From the NCBI GenBank assembly GCA_015680685.1, contig MNCI01025588.1:838612-902611 (forward strand): 64,000 bases of DNA, written 5' to 3'. The notes below the pieces were generated by a model. It saw only the letters and a program-made list of their open reading frames with translations. It did no database searches and had not been told where the DNA came from. The translations under genes were made by a program, and so were the position numbers. Below are positions 10,900 to 24,038 of the stretch, in pieces (position 1 is the stretch's first letter; each line of letters opens with the position of its first letter). Source of the DNA: Gnetum montanum (lineage: Eukaryota > Streptophyta > Gnetopsida > Gnetales > Gnetaceae).

Positions 10900-13533
10900 T
10901 ACCAATAAATTAGAGGACTTCTAGGATTGGCTAATTTTTTGGGAAGGTTTCCTACAAGGATCCAATTAGACACAGTGTGAATAAGTATTACGGTATGGAT
11001 CCTTGGCAAATTTTAGTTTCAAGGAGGCCTAAAAGAATTTGCTATGGAAAAAGAGGCAGGAGTAGGGTTGTCAATCATAGGTGTAGGTGAAGGCTTAGGT
11101 GGACTACAGGGTTGAAAGAAAGGTATTTTTTTTGGTTAGGAATTTGACCCCTTTGATTGATGATTGGATTGCATGTTAATAGCCCTCATAGCATTGTGTT
11201 GTTATAGTTGAGTGGGCAGTTCACCCTCCATTGGTGGATCAAGTAGTAGCTATGCAACTGGAGGAGGAGTATGTGTAGGGATAGGAGGAGGATAAGGATA
11301 AGAGGTAGTATCCCTTCTTTCATGTGGTGAATGAGCTCGGTAATAATTTGAAGGATGGTAGTGAGGTTGAAAATTAGAAATGTGGCTGGAGGAGTCATGT
11401 GGAGACATGGGTGCTGCACGTGGTAACCATATGGTTCAGGCTACTGGTAAAGGTACTGTTGTCTTAGTAGTGCTAGTGCCCATGTTTCTAGTTGTTGCCA
11501 TTGTTGATACTGTTTACAAAGTTGTGGTGGAGCTCCACTTGGATAATACAATTGTTGCTGGTGGAACTACCTAAGATTACCTTGAGGATAAGGTAACCTT
11601 CTGGATGTTTGCCTTTGTGTAAGTCATGGATGTAAGGCATACATCCTAGACTCATGTAGATGTGACACAGTGGGACAACATCCCTTAGGATGTTCGTACT
11701 AATAGATTTCACACACACGATCATCATCTGATTCACTGTCTACAACCTCTTCTATTGTAGTAATCTTACCCTTACCTTTGTAATATGCACATTTAGCTTC
11801 CTTGCGCTTCTTACACTCACACTCACTACTTTGTTCTTTGGACTCCTCAACAATTTTGAGAATAGCTTGGAATTTATTATTGATTAAGCCCCTTAATTGA
11901 TCAACCTTGGCTGTAGGTTTAGATTAGAATTGTTGAAGTGGTAAGGATTTCTCATGCATCCCCTCATCAAATACTACTCATCCTCACCGTCAAAGAATCG
12001 AACCTTCCTCTTGCGAATGGAAGGATCATAGTTGTACTCTTCTAAACTTTCTTATTTTCTTAGTTTTCCCTTCTCTTTGATGACCTACTCTATTAATCTT
12101 TCTATCTGATGGGTAGTTATTTTTGACAATCACCCTTGGGCATAGACACCAAGGTTTTTTCTTGTTTCATTAAGAAGCTCATCTACAATGTGGCGAAGTT
12201 GAACTAATTGAGAATAACCATGGCTAGGAAATTTGTGCATCAAGGCATAGTATCAGCCAATGGTAGCATCCAAGGGTTCATGTGTTTCTTGTTTCCACCC
12301 TTGAATTTTCTTCCTTAAGTTGGACACTCTAGAGTATGTTTAATACTTATCATTGAACAACTCAAGCATGGTACTCCATTGTTTGATAGATTCCAGCTCT
12401 AAGGACTAGTACCAGTTTTTTGCTTCTTTGATGAGAGTCTTGGGGAACAACTTCAATTTTTATCACTCATTATCTATGTTTTGCAAGGCACATGCATCTT
12501 AGAAAGCTTGAAGATGATTATATGGATTGGAGTTATATCATCCTTCAAATTGAGGAATATTGTTCATGTCTAATAGTTTGATCTGACTATCTTTCACATT
12601 CCTTGTTGGAATTCTGACTACCTTTGCGATGTTAAGCATACTTTGGGTAGAATATATAAGCTCATTGAGGCCTTGATCATTGTGTCTATGATGCCCTATA
12701 CTACCCCTTCGTTCATGGCAGTGTGCCTCTCTTGAATGTTTGCACTCTTGATCTTGCCTGTCCCGATGGTCCCTTTCGTTATTTTAGTCTCGTCGGTCAG
12801 TTCGTTCATTTCAATCACCTTCATCATGATCTTACCCTCTACGGTCATGGTCAGATCCATAAGAAGAAGAAGATGATGAAGGAGAAGAGGAAGGAGAATC
12901 AACACCATCATGATGCCTACTATTGCCTCTTTAGAAATGACAACCATGATCATGATTGTGCTTCTTGTCTGCATTCCTATCTTAACTTACCCCTCTAGAT
13001 CCACCTTTGTAATTGGATCCCTTATTACTAGAATTAGGATTGTGAACTATGGAGTTTAGATTATGATTTTGACCTCCATCACCAAAGTCAAAGAGAGGAG
13101 TTTCATTGAATGAAAAACCCCCAGAGAAGGGTTTCCCACTAGCCTGTTGGTACAATAGGAATGGACAATCGTTTAGTCATTTTTCCTTTAAAAATTCATA
13201 GTGTTTCTCTAGCTGCCAATCCTAAAAATGTTGTGCTTTGGTGGGATGATAATCCCTGGTGTTAGCATCTTCCATAATATACTTCCCATGGTGGTCTTGA
13301 AGACCACATCATGCAAGCATTTAATAGAGCATTGTAGGAGTAGCATGATTGGGTGGCAACACAATGTTGCCCTCCCTATCATGCCATCACAGCTGTTCAT
13401 CTTAGTGTAAGATGAAGGTGAAGTTTGGAACATACTCATCAAGATGAGTATATATAATTCGATACTGTTGATGCTTTGGTGGATTAAATCTATTGGCATT
13501 AGGCAGAGAAGTGCTCCCATGAGAAGAAGACAT
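10900..13533 (-). pseudogene. gag, element 1 (decayed)
   Basis: Structural polyprotein that would form the virus-like particle. The start is the ATG at 13533-13531, giving MSSSHGSTSLPNAN; gag of elements 2, 3, 4 and 5 begins with a similar MSxS at the same place. A Ser-rich tract follows near 12850-12910. The Retrotrans_gag-like core lies near 12330-12560, with FPKTLIKEAKNWY and an SLELESI block, the WY...LP..SI pattern of the family. Near 11700 a zinc-knuckle-like CEIYxYEHPKGCC remains, with one Cys replaced. Many stops interrupt the frame. Confidence 0.8.
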
Positions 13534-13673
13534 TTTCACTTAGTGAATAAAAATCACAGTGTGCTATAAGAATTTGGTGTAGTAATTGTGAAATAAGATA
13601 TGACTCTAAGGTTCATTACAACAATTTAAATACTTTTCATTGGGTCCTAGAAGTGCATAAAACAAAAAAAAGG

Positions 13674-13691
13674 TCCCTGATAATAGTGCTA
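13674..13691 (-). other. Primer binding site, element 1
   Basis: On the minus strand, one base after the LTR end, the sequence reads TAGCACTATTATCAGGGA. This is a mutated form of TGGCGCCGTTGCCGGGGA, complementary to the 3' end of plant tRNA-Asp, the primer used by many Athila/Tat elements. The same position holds similar decayed sites in elements 2-5. Confidence 0.7.
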
Positions 13692-13692
13692 A

Positions 13693-14259
13693 TGATGAGT
13701 GACAAGGTACCCCTATGCCCAACCATATGAATCAATAAGGAATTATGCATGATCCAGTCGAATTCTGTGGACCTATAGTTATCTAATGTATTAGCTATTC
13801 TAGGAAGTGAAATGGGCATTGAGAATGTTTTTCGTCTTCCCAACTACACTTTTGAAGTTCAAGGGTATGGTTTAAGTATAATTGAGGTATATAATCTTTA
13901 TTATTTTTTGTTTTATAGATGTAATCACCTACAACAAGAGTAAAAGGTAAAGTAATTGAAGATCTAATTCATCTATTGCCTAGCTAGCCAAACACAAGCA
14001 ACTGCCTGAATTTCTTAGACACATCCTGAACACATATAGCATTATTGGGCTACCAAACATTAAGCATTGATGGGTTACCAAGTACTATATGAATGCTCGA
14101 AGTGGTTGTTCTTGCGTTCATTAACTATTGAAAATAAATTGCTTAATTCAAATGCATTAAAGTAGNATTCATTAACTATTGAAAATAAATTGCTTAATTC
14201 AAATGCATTAAAATAAAGAGTGAGAAAGTAAAATGCATTAAATGAAATATTAAGCTATT
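13693..14259 (-). repeat. 5' LTR of element 1 (truncated by assembly gap)
   Basis: The minus-strand 3' part of the LTR, ending TCATCA at 13698-13693, matches 4327-4900. The remaining roughly 300 bp, including the promoter, are missing at the N at 14260. A 44-46 bp segment is duplicated on either side of another N at 14166, which looks like an assembly join. Confidence 0.8.
14117..14213. other. Assembly join with duplicated flanks
   Basis: A single N at 14166 is flanked by the same ~45 bp (14117-14162 and 14168-14213), beginning TTCATTAACTATTG. The other LTR of element 1 has this sequence once, near 4750-4800. The duplication is probably two contig ends that were not merged. Confidence 0.7.
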
Positions 14260-14260
14260 N
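14260..14260. other. Assembly gap (N) between element 1 and element 0 LTR
   Basis: The sequence passes abruptly from the middle of the element 1 LTR (minus) to the first bases of a plus-strand LTR. By comparison with 4900-5194, about 300 bp of LTR plus about 30 bp of element 0 and the target duplication are absent. Confidence 0.7.
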
Positions 14261-15141
14261 GAGTCATGTTTTACAAGTCTGTAATATTAAATATCTGATA
14301 TCAGGGCCATGATGTCAGGTATCTGATATCGATGCACAACCTTTGATGTTGGGCATCTAATATCATCCCTTCCATGCTAGCCCATAAATACCACACTTGG
14401 GTGCATGGTTGGGGATACTTGGTTGATAGATTTTAGATAGCTTTTTCATAGGTTTTTGATTTCCAATTTTATTATTTCCTAGTGCATGCCTACAGTGTGA
14501 TGTTAAGTGATTATACGACATCCTTATTCAAATGTGATGTACTTGGATCTGCTACATGACTAAAAATAAAGATTGAGATTACTTTCATCATTGCAACATT
14601 TACTTAGATTTATTATTGATTTTAATTGTTTAATTATTTACTATTTTATTTAGTTAATATTTCCATTTATTACTCTTTATGATTCTTGTCATTAAGTGGA
14701 ATGAGTATGACTAATTGCGAGAGCTTAAGCATAATTACTTGGTAACCTAGTAGTGTATCATTTGGCAAGCCTAGTGACATACACTTGGTAATCCTAATGG
14801 TAGTTACACAAAGTCCAAGGTGTGTGCGGACGATTAGGAATAAATACTCATTACATGTCAGCTAGTTTAGATTTTACTTTCCACTGTTAATTAGCTTAAT
14901 TAATTAATCTCTTTATTATCATTAGGAGTAGCTTAGGGCTAGTCAACATCAATCATATGCCTTACTTAGGACTAAATCATACATTGCAAAATACCACTAG
15001 TTCAAGTGGAAAGATAGCAAATTGTGATTAAAGCATAATGATTTAGATGCACAACGAGTCCCATCCACAAAATTCAACCAGATCATGTGTGAATGCTTGT
15101 GATTCATATGGTTAGGCATAAGGGTACCTTGCCCCTCATCT
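14261..15141 (+). repeat. 3' LTR of element 0
   Basis: Plus-strand LTR related to those of element 2. U3 repeats of the type ATCTGATATCAGGGCC lie at about 14290-14370, followed by a TATAAATA-like box (CCATAAATACC near 14382-14392). The end reads GGTACCTTGCCCCTCATCT at about 15141, the counterpart of TCATCA. No primer site follows, which agrees with a 3' LTR. The first few bases are lost at the N. Confidence 0.75.
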
Positions 15142-15157
15142 TGCAAGAAACCATCAC

Positions 15158-15235
15158 TTTAAGTCATGGTAAGGTGCTTATTTTTCAAGTCATAAGATCT
15201 AGGTTCAAGTTTAGGTGCAACCACTTGAAGAGATC
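15158..15235 (+). repeat. SINE-like fragment (candidate)
   Basis: TGGTAAGGTGCTTA followed about 20 bp later by GATCTAGGTTCAAGTTTAGG resembles the A and B boxes of a tRNA-derived RNA polymerase III promoter with normal spacing. I see no clear target duplication or tail, so the call is tentative. Confidence 0.3.
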
Positions 15236-15497
15236 AGGCTTTCACTCATTTATTGTCCTCCTAAGACTTACCTTGGTGAGATAAGCATTAAGCCTTTAAG
15301 TGATGATCCTTTTTTGAGTGATGATACTTTTAATGGCTCAACCAATAGAGGAACTCTTTCATCTCAATAATTATGGGTATGTAATTGCTCACCAATTGCT
15401 AACATAAAATTTAAGGCTTAACAAAGGCTATGATAAGAATTATTTAACACTAGTTTAGATTTATTTTTCAATATGATAATCAAACCTAGGGTTTCAT

Positions 15498-15625
15498 TTT
15501 AGGTGTAGCAGTAGTGGAGTAGCCTTGTGGTGAGACTCTTTTGATTTGTGGGTTACATATACCTTATTGTGTGGGTAGGGGTTGTCCTACCAACCCCAAT
15601 TTTCCTTCCCTTAAAAAAGAAATTT
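15498..15625 (+). repeat. Second SINE-like fragment (candidate)
   Basis: AGTAGCCTTGTGGTGAGACTC resembles an A box. A GGGTTACATATACC block follows as a possible degraded B box, then a pyrimidine-rich end and a short A-rich tail. No target duplication was recognised. Confidence 0.25.
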
Positions 15626-18600
15626 ACGGTTTCATTAATTTGTAAAAGAAAATATTCTCTCTACTAAGTAGTAGATATGTATCATAAATAGATAGGTAAA
15701 CTAGTTAAAACATAATTGAATGAAGCCATGGTGACCTTTTCTTGTGTTTGAGGTGAGTTTATTGTGCTACAATATTTACCCCCAAGAGAGATAGTTAAAT
15801 TAGAACTTATAAATTGGTATTTCCCACTAGAATTAAACCCTTTGTGACTAGTGTGACCAAACATAATCTATCCTTATGATGGTCAATTGTCATTTATAAT
15901 AATCTACTTCATGCACATCTTGTTGCATTGTTTGCCTCTTTGTCACAACGTGAAACTACCTTTTATTATGCCTTTGTGCTAGTGTTTTCTATTGTGCTAA
16001 TCCCACACTTAGCCATGCACATTGTCTCCTACATTGCACCCATTACGACCCTCATTGTCACCATTGTGTATCACATGCAATTCTTATAATCATCCTCTAC
16101 CCAACCTCTTGAATTTTCTTAGTAGCAATAGCATTGAAAAATTTAACAAAACACCTTACTACCAAAATTACTAATAAGGGTAGGAAGTAGGAAAATTGAT
16201 AATATTTGGAAGAACTATCCGTCCCTACCCTTAACTACACCATCAATGGCTAGGAGCACCATCACTCTCTACCTTCACCAAAGTGAACAATGACCACCAA
16301 CACATCACTCCCTACATTCATTGGTGTTGGAAAACTTCATCATGAATAAGAGGAAGGGGGAGTAGTTTTTTCTTTAAAAAAACTTAATTAAAGCTTATAT
16401 ATAAAATTGCAACAATATTTAAGCAACCCAACAAATGGGTTAGGTGGTTATGAGTGAGTTAGAAACTAAAAGGTTAAATGTACCTAGATTGGCATAGTAC
16501 TAAGATAGGTGATATCTCTAAAATTTTTATTTTGTGCTCTAAGTATGCTAAATTATGCCTCAACCTACCCTTCCCAAACCACTTAGATTGCCATAAATAG
16601 TTGTTTCTAGAAAATCAAGGTCTTCAAACCATGATCATGAAGCTAGATTAAGCATACAAGAATCTAAAAATTAGTTTTTAAACCTTTGTTAAACTATGTC
16701 TTAATAGCCTTGGGGAACTCAAATGGTTGTAAATTGAACATTTAATGTCCATTTTGGATAAATAAATAGTTGTTTCTAACATTCTTCTCCCTTTTGAATC
16801 CAATGGTGATATTAGATTAGTCATACAAAAACTCAATATTTAGATGACAATTTAAATAATGTATTATAAGCTTATAACCTCACTAATTCTAAATCTACTA
16901 ACTTGCTTTTAATAATCAAATAGTAATTTCTAATAAATTTGACCTTTTTATTAGCCTTAGACCATAGGATTAGGTAATTAGAATATATTCGTCAATATCA
17001 AGATCCTTAAATGAAGATCCATTAGCCATATAATATAACTTAGACTAAAGATTACTTATTGTAATTTGTTACATCATTGAAGTCAATGTTCTGAGGGAAA
17101 TATGAATGTTTTCAAGATTTTGAGAATGAAGGTAATCATTATCTAAGGAATCAAGTAGTTAAAAGATTAGTTGTTGAACTAAAAATAGGATAAAAGGGCT
17201 ATATCAAACATAAAAAGCAACCAAGTTATTGTGCAGTCATCAATCATCATGGAGAATCATAACCTAACAAGCAGTGTGATATTCATGATGAAGAATGAGA
17301 TTAGAGAGAATCTACGAATATGGATAAATGTTACAATATATAATATGTTAGTGAGGATCCTAGCTAATGGAAGGAAACACCTCACATGTCCACCTTGGAT
17401 CCTTAATTAGAATGAATATTAATACCCATGTATCTTCACAAAATTGCAAAGTATAAATATTGATGTTATTTATCTATAGGAAGTCCTATCATGGAAATTT
17501 CTATATCAATTTTGACCTAATCCAAAAAAGTTGAAATATGAAGACATTTATAAGCAAAAAGGTTACTATGATGGTTATTCCTTTAAACCATATAGACTAG
17601 CCTACTGCAAGAACCACAACATGGATGGTTGTATGATCTTCTATAAAGAAACTATGTTCAAGTTACAATGAGGCTTGAATAGAAATTAGAAACATGATTC
17701 CCAAAATCCTAGAGTTCTAAACCATTAAGAAGAAGGAATAATTAAGGTTCTAGATTAATCATGTCACCTTGGCATTGGTCTTGAAGATGTATTCATCAAG
17801 AATGTGTGTATATGTGATTAGAATTACAGGTTTAAAATGGGAGTTAGAATTACAGGTTTAAAATTCTAAGTACAATAAAGTAAAATATAATTTCAATGAA
17901 TTTGTAGCCAAGGAAAACCAATACATGGAATAATCAGACTATAATTGTTACTCCTAGAACAATTTAAGGGTCAACTATTTGGTGATGCTAAGCTTAATCT
18001 ATTTGAGCTAGAGACTCAATTTTAAGAAAAGCTAAAGGAATCGATGTTGAAGAATTCCACATTAAAAGAGGAACTTAAAGTGCTTCATTCGATAAATTAA
18101 GAGCTATTAGATGATCAAAAAATTCTTTAAACCAATATTTGTATAGAAAAAAATTGAATGCATGCTACTAAATCTACAATAGAAGAATTTCAACCAAACT
18201 AAGTTGTAAAAGATAGTAAATCTATTGCATATCATTTTGAAAATGAAAATTTAAAGAACTAAAGTTGCAACTAATAAAGAAAGATCAAATACTTTAGTTT
18301 TTTGCACTAGAAGTAAACCCATATACTATAATTTTAGAAGTGCTTCATGATGTGTAAAATAAACCATTTTAAGCTTAAATTTTAGTACCAAAGTCTCCAA
18401 TGTTGATAGATAATTCTACTATGAAGGTAGACCCTTTGATTTTGTATCAACAATCACTTACTTACTTTGATTCTATCCTAGTAGAATTAAACTTTTCCCT
18501 TGTAGATTGTATCATAGGAACTCCATGATGCGTGAATGTTTGTGATTGTCCATCATAATAACATTTCTACACTCATAATTATGTACTCTAACATGCACTG

Positions 18601-19634
18601 TAATTTTTTGAGTACATGATAAATGAGGCTATGAAACTAATGCTTAAAGTGAAGTGTTAAACTTCAAGCTATTTAAATCTATACAATCATTAGTTTCATA
18701 ATGACTTATCTTAAAAGATTATGATTTGTAAACTTAAACAACTTAATCTTTCTACCAGATAAGTATCATATAAGAATAGTTATGACAAAAAAGCATGGAA
18801 AAATACATGGTATGAAGATTTTTTTAAAAAAGAAGTAATAACATCCATTAACAAGGAACAAATCCAAAAAAATGTAAAACATGGATTTTAACAATCCATG
18901 TTTGCTAATATGTAAATAACAATGAGAACAACAAGATCTTACGATTATCATAAACAAAAATGTTGAAGATGATAGTACAAAGTATCTTTACCATAAAGTG
19001 AACATGTTAAAAAAGGTAGAGAAGAGCTAGAATCTAGAGTCCTAAATAAGAAGAGAATAACCAAAGGAAGTGTATGTCATAAACCTAGATCTAGCTTCAC
19101 AAAGAGGAATACAAGATCAAAGTAAAGGTTATCATGCTCAAGGAAAAGCTATAACTAGCTATAACAAATACGTACAAAGAGTACAAAGAGCAATAGTTGG
19201 CTACGGAAGATAAACTTAGGGTTCAAAAGAAACATAGTTTGATACATAAAATCAATAACCTAACATGACACATCTTAAATGTATCTTTGATATAAGATGT
19301 TTATGTTTAAGATGTAATCATTTACAAATATATTGTTTTTAATAATAGTTTTAGTTCAGTTTTCCATTATGAAATCCTCAGATAATTAGAGTTTTCATTA
19401 ATAGGAAAAAGTAAATTCCAACACAACAGCCCAAAGATATTGTTGTTGTATTCACAACATTATTGCTAGCAATTTTAAGAAGTTTTTAAGTAGATTGAAT
19501 TTACAATATTTATAATAAAAATTCATGCTTTGTTTGATGGTGGGTATTAATGATATGGAAACTCTTCATTTTGTTTTACCTATTTTATTGTCTTTCACTA
19601 TATTATTATTCTCATTGTGGATATATTACACTTT

Positions 19635-20508
19635 TGATGAGCAATGACGTACCCCTTATGCCCAATGATAAGAATCACAAGTGCTCATGCATGATCTAGT
19701 TAAATTTCATGGATGGGACTGGTTGTGGCATCTAGATCATTATGCCTTGATCATAGTTTGTTTTCTTCGCACTTGGACTAGTGGTAGCTTTGTCATGTAT
19801 GGTTTAGTCCAAAGTGAGGCATATGATTCTTGATGTTGTTTTGACCTTATTCTACTCTTAATGATATTAAGGAAACTAATGATTTAAACTAATTGAGCAT
19901 GGAAAGTGAACTATAAACTAGCCTACATGTAATGAGTATCTATTCCTAACTTTCTGTACACACCTTTGACTTCACATAACTATTGCTGGGATTACCAAGC
20001 ATACTGTTACTTGGCATATCAAATGATAACATTATTAGGTTGCTAAGTAATTATGCTTAAGTGCTCGAGATTAGTTGTACTCATTTTGCTTAATGACAAC
20101 AACAATAAAAAGTAATAAATGATAAACATTAACTAAGGAAAACAATAAGAATTTAAGTAATTAATAATAATAAAGCTAAGTGGATGTTGCAATGATGGAA
20201 ATAATCTCAATCTTTTGTGCTGAATATGTAACATTTACAAGTACATCACACTTGAATAAGGATGTCGTACTATCACTTAACATCACATTGTGGGCATGCA
20301 CTAGAAAAAAACTAACAAAAATTCTCTATGTCTATCTGTAAAATCTATATCCAAGCCATGCACCCAAGTGTTGTATTTATAGGCTAGCACAGATCAGGCA
20401 ATATTGGATTCTTGACATTGGAGGTTGTGCCTCGATATTAGATCCTTGATAATGTGGCTCTATTATCAGATATCCGATGTTGGATCCCTACCAAAACATG
20501 ATCCATCA
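19635..20508 (-). repeat. 3' LTR of element 2
   Basis: 874 bp. On the minus strand it starts TGATGG at 20508 and ends TCATCA at 19640-19635. U3 repeats with ATCGGATATCTGATAAT-type units precede the TATA box (CCTATAAATACAACAC, near 20370-20385). The element 2 5' LTR aligns throughout. The short purine-rich tract before the LTR reads GTGAGGGTA. Confidence 0.85.
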
Positions 20509-20695
20509 TACCCTCACAATTGAATGAAAACTTATTCTTGAGTTAAAAAAAATGAGGAACAAGTTGTTTACAAAATATTGGGAAGGTATGGGATTATTGA
20601 TTGACTCTAATAAATATACAAATTGACTTGTTTATGCAACATTGGCGTTTGACAAAAATGGATAGGACATGACAAAATAAGAAAATTGGGGAAGC

Positions 20696-23425
20696 TTATG
20701 TAATTCTTAGAGGTGGTGGCTCTTCCATTGGCTACTTCCCTTTGTCATCAAGATTCTAAAATTTGTAACGATTTAGGAGTGCCTACAACTTCTCCTCCTC
20801 CATTTTCAGGTCATGCATAATCTAGGCTAATGATCCAATGTGTGCTAGAATTGGTACATCCCACAGACACAATAGTTGTGGAAACATCTAATTCACTTTC
20901 ACATACCATGTTGCAAACTACCTTTGTTCCTTCTTAAAAGCCCTATCCTTTTCTCTCAATTCATGATAATCTATCAATCTCTTGGCCAGGTTTGAAGCTA
21001 CATCTCTTTACCCATGGTAGTGAGCCTTAATTATTTTCATTTCTGAGTTTGCCATGTGAAGTTTTTGTAGAACATCTTTTCTATCTACAAACTCCTTCTC
21101 ATATAAAGCATAAGTGGCTGCTACTTGATGTTCTAATTCATTTATGATCCAACCTATTGTTAACATGGCTAGGTTAGCATAACAAAGGTTAGCTAATGCC
21201 ATGTACTCCTTCAAATCTTCAATGTATAGGTCCTTATTTTTCACTTTCGCTTGGTGGACTAGGGCATAGCTATCCAAGATGGGCTACCAATTAGGATCCT
21301 ATAATGACATGGAACTAATGCAGGCCTTTACCATTTGTATTTCTTTTTTATTGATTTTCTTATTCATGTTGATTTGGTCCTAAAAGTGCTCTTTTAGCTT
21401 CTCATGCTTCTTGGCCTCATTTTGCGATACACTTATCTCAATTGTAGACTTTTGGTGTATGGCACATACCTCCTTCATTGAGAGGGTTTAGTTCTCTCTA
21501 GATAATCTACTTATGTCTTGGTTGACCCTCACTAGTTGCTTCCTCAATTAGTGGATTATCTCTTCCAAAATGTTTTTCTACTTCTTAACAATGGTCAACC
21601 TTACATTATTAGTAGCAATTTGCTTGTTTTCTTCCTATGTTGTGGTCAATGCCTTTGAATGAGCTTATGCTTAGGCTTCAATAGCTGAGGCATTCTAGAC
21701 CACTTTCTCCTTTTCAATTTTAGCCACTTTGTTCTACTTAAACAATTGGCCTAGTTGCTCTATTCAAAATTTCTCCAACTAGTTAGGTGCAATGAATTGG
21801 AAAGGATTCCTTCTTTCAACTCTCAAGGCAACAAGCTCTTATTATAATTGGTGTACCTCTACTTCTGCATGCTTTGCCCTGGTCTCTACCATGACCAGTT
21901 TTTCCTTGGTGGTTATGAGGTTGGATTGTACTATAGTGACATGATTGGGGATGCCAAAGAGGGTTGTCATGACTTGCCTAGTTTGCAGTAGTTTATCGAG
22001 AACATCCTCATAGGCCCTAGGAGTCATTGAAGTCTTAGCTAACATCTGTGCATCTTTAGTTCTAACTAAGTCCACCAGGGGCACAATAAGCACATTGAAG
22101 AATTCCTTAATGTGGTCTATTATTACTTCTATTGCACCTGCTACATCTTGGTGTTGCATAACCATGATTATGGCACCTTCTCTTATTTCAAGCACCACTT
22201 GGAAAGATGTGGTATTTCTAGAGATCTACTGTGACCACTGGGCTTCTCCTCCTAATTGCAAAGAAATCTACCCCCTTGATGGATTAGTAGAAACTATAGG
22301 CTAAACAATAGCATTAATGACTCAAAAGAGGTTGATTTGTCCATGCTTCCTTAGCTGAGAGTTTCAACAATTTGCTGCAGATGGCTCATTGTGGTCCTAT
22401 AATCTTGAAGTGGTGGCAGTGGAACTTGCAACTCTCATTGTTGCTCTAGTTCTTATTCTAGCTCCTTCTCTAGTTCTTATTCTTGCTCTTCATCAAGGTC
22501 TTTCCATGGTGCTACTAGTTTGAGAAACTTAGAGAATGAAGCATTTTAGGCTCTCCTGAGAACATAATTGGTGTAACCTAGGATTCCATTGTGCTTGCAT
22601 AACTTTTTGATTAGGCAAGGGAATAGAAGTATCAACTTTCCTACCTTTTGTTTCTTGAATCACTGTAGAATCTCCATGAAGTATAGTTGGGAAAGGTTAG
22701 TGTTGTATTTTCCCATCAAGATTTCACTTCCTTTGGTCACGTATGTTGATATCTTGTTGAGCCCTTTAGTGGGGAAGAGATGGTATGTGTTGATTTTGAA
22801 ATAAATTCTCTTCCAAAGTTAGCTCACTATATATTTTTTCTTCTTTGTTATATGCTTATTTCAGCCATAGCTTCCTTGAATCTGCATCAAACCTTGTGGA
22901 TAGATGTGCTACCTTGGTCCCCACATTGGGTATGTTTAGAGCCTTTATAATGGACTTGACTAAGAAAGAAACAGAGACTCTGCTAATGTTGATGGTGGTG
23001 CTCTCCTCTTTATTATGCTAGAATTGGTACATCTCATTAAGGTATCATTCCCCACTTCTAGAAAGGATGTGCCATAGAGGTGATGCTTGAAGCTAAGTTC
23101 TGATTGCCTTAGGGAAAAATTCCATGAATGGCCCAAAGTTCATTTTTATGATGATCGTGGTCAACATGGATTGCTCCTTAATGGCTTGAAGGCATTCTTG
23201 GGACAACATGAGGCATTGTTTCTACACTTGAACCTTTGGTCTTGCAGCCTCCACCTAGACCGACTACCTTGTAATAGGGGCCTCTTGATGAATGCTAAAT
23301 GATTGGGCCTGCTATTTTTCATGCTTAGTTGGTGGGCCTTATTCTTCTAGTTGGCCTATGCCACCTCTAGGGTGTTTTCTTGCATCCTACGAAGGTCCTT
23401 CTTGTTCTCCTATTTTTGGGGCCAT
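20696..23425 (-). pseudogene. ORF3 of element 2: putative plant transposon protein with coiled coil (decayed)
   Basis: Extra ORF between pol spacer and 3' LTR. The start is the ATG at 23425-23423 (MAPKIGEQEGPS), at the point where element 3 shows a splice-acceptor-like AG; the stop is at 20698-20696. Full span is about 909 codons with many stops and frameshifts. The N-terminal half has NFGPF near 23126 and FPCLIKKLC near 22600, matching the pattern of the plant 'putative plant transposon protein' family (Pfam PF20167, from memory). A Glu/Gln-rich tract lies at 22440-22500. The C-terminal part, open at 21008-21277, is helical and ends near a Pro-rich PMEEPPP. Role unknown; not gag or pol. Confidence 0.75.
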
Positions 23426-24038
23426 TTGTAATGAATCAAAAATTCTAGTTACTAAGGTATTTTTCATTTATCATTACTAGGCTTATACCTTACTCATGTT
23501 CTTAGTTCCATCAGGTTCTTAGTTCATGTGATTGCAGAGTTAGAAAAATTTCAAGAAAAATGCCCAAAAGGTGTTAACTTCTTTTTTGACCCTTTACAAT
23601 TGACTTCTTTTCCCTTATGTATAACTTATAATGAAAGTTATGATTCCTTAGTGAGATAATGAAAGATTTTGGCATGCATACAACTAATTGTTGATTAAAA
23701 TACTTAAGTTTTTTAACATTCTTGCCCTTATAATACCTTCTAGGCGAAAGAAAATTTTGAAAAATTAGCATAAATTCTCCACATAAATACACCCTTAAAT
23801 GAAATTGAACACTTTGGGATCAAATAGGTTCAAAAACCATGAAAATTGGAGTGGTATAGAGCAATATATTGTGTATGGAAGTTGGATGCATAGAGCTCTT
23901 GGTTGAGAGAGAAAAATGCAAAAACTCCCCTAGCTTCAATTGATAAGAGTGAATTTTGATGCATCACTGGGGTCCTATTTATAGGTTTTTGTGGACTCGA
24001 TATTGGGTACCCAACATTAGGTAGTCGATATTGACTAC
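23426..24038 (-). promoter_or_regulatory. Internal promoter and leader upstream of ORF3 (element 2)
   Basis: On the minus strand a TATAAATA box lies at 23983-23976, in an ACCTATAAATAGGACC context, about 550 bp before the ORF3 ATG. Upstream of it are repeats such as CCCAATATCGAG and GACTACCTAATGTTGGGT, continuing on the other side of element E at 31515-31545. These resemble the U3 repeats of the LTRs of element 2 and element 0. Element 3 has the same arrangement at 47280-47804 with its own type of repeat. There is no R/U5-like sequence, so this is not a second LTR. Confidence 0.55.
24034..24038. repeat. Target site duplication of element E (left)
   Basis: ACTAC at 24034-24038 is identical to 31510-31514 on the other side of element E, a perfect 5-bp duplication as made by a gypsy integrase. 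Confidence 0.9.

Larger units (their letters stand above)
4327..14259 (-). mobile_element. Element 1: Athila-like Ty3/gypsy retrotransposon lacking ORF3
   Basis: Reading on the minus strand the order is 5' LTR (13693-14259, cut by an assembly gap), primer site, gag, protease, RT, RNase H, integrase, spacer, 3' LTR (4327-5194). This order, with integrase last, is Ty3/gypsy; the RT and integrase wording is that of the plant Athila group. The spacer between integrase and 3' LTR is about 2.2 kb and does not contain ORF3, although the short segment that normally follows ORF3 (about 5200-5340) is present. All genes carry stops and frameshifts. It is inserted in element 0. Confidence 0.9.
15142..19629. 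other. Unclassified sequence between elements
   Basis: AT-rich. Apart from two SINE-like stretches near its start, I find no domain, long frame or LTR. Around 18000-18160 the plus strand reads as a helix-forming, Leu/Lys/Glu-rich stretch with stops, possibly a dead coding fragment, but it matches nothing I recognise. Before element 2 inserted, this segment was contiguous with 36447 onward. Confidence 0.4.

Noticed and set aside
23490-24038. A separate LTR of another element next to ORF3
   Set aside because: It has a TATA box and LTR-like repeats but no LTR end or partner. Element 3 has the same arrangement before ORF3, so an internal promoter is the better reading.
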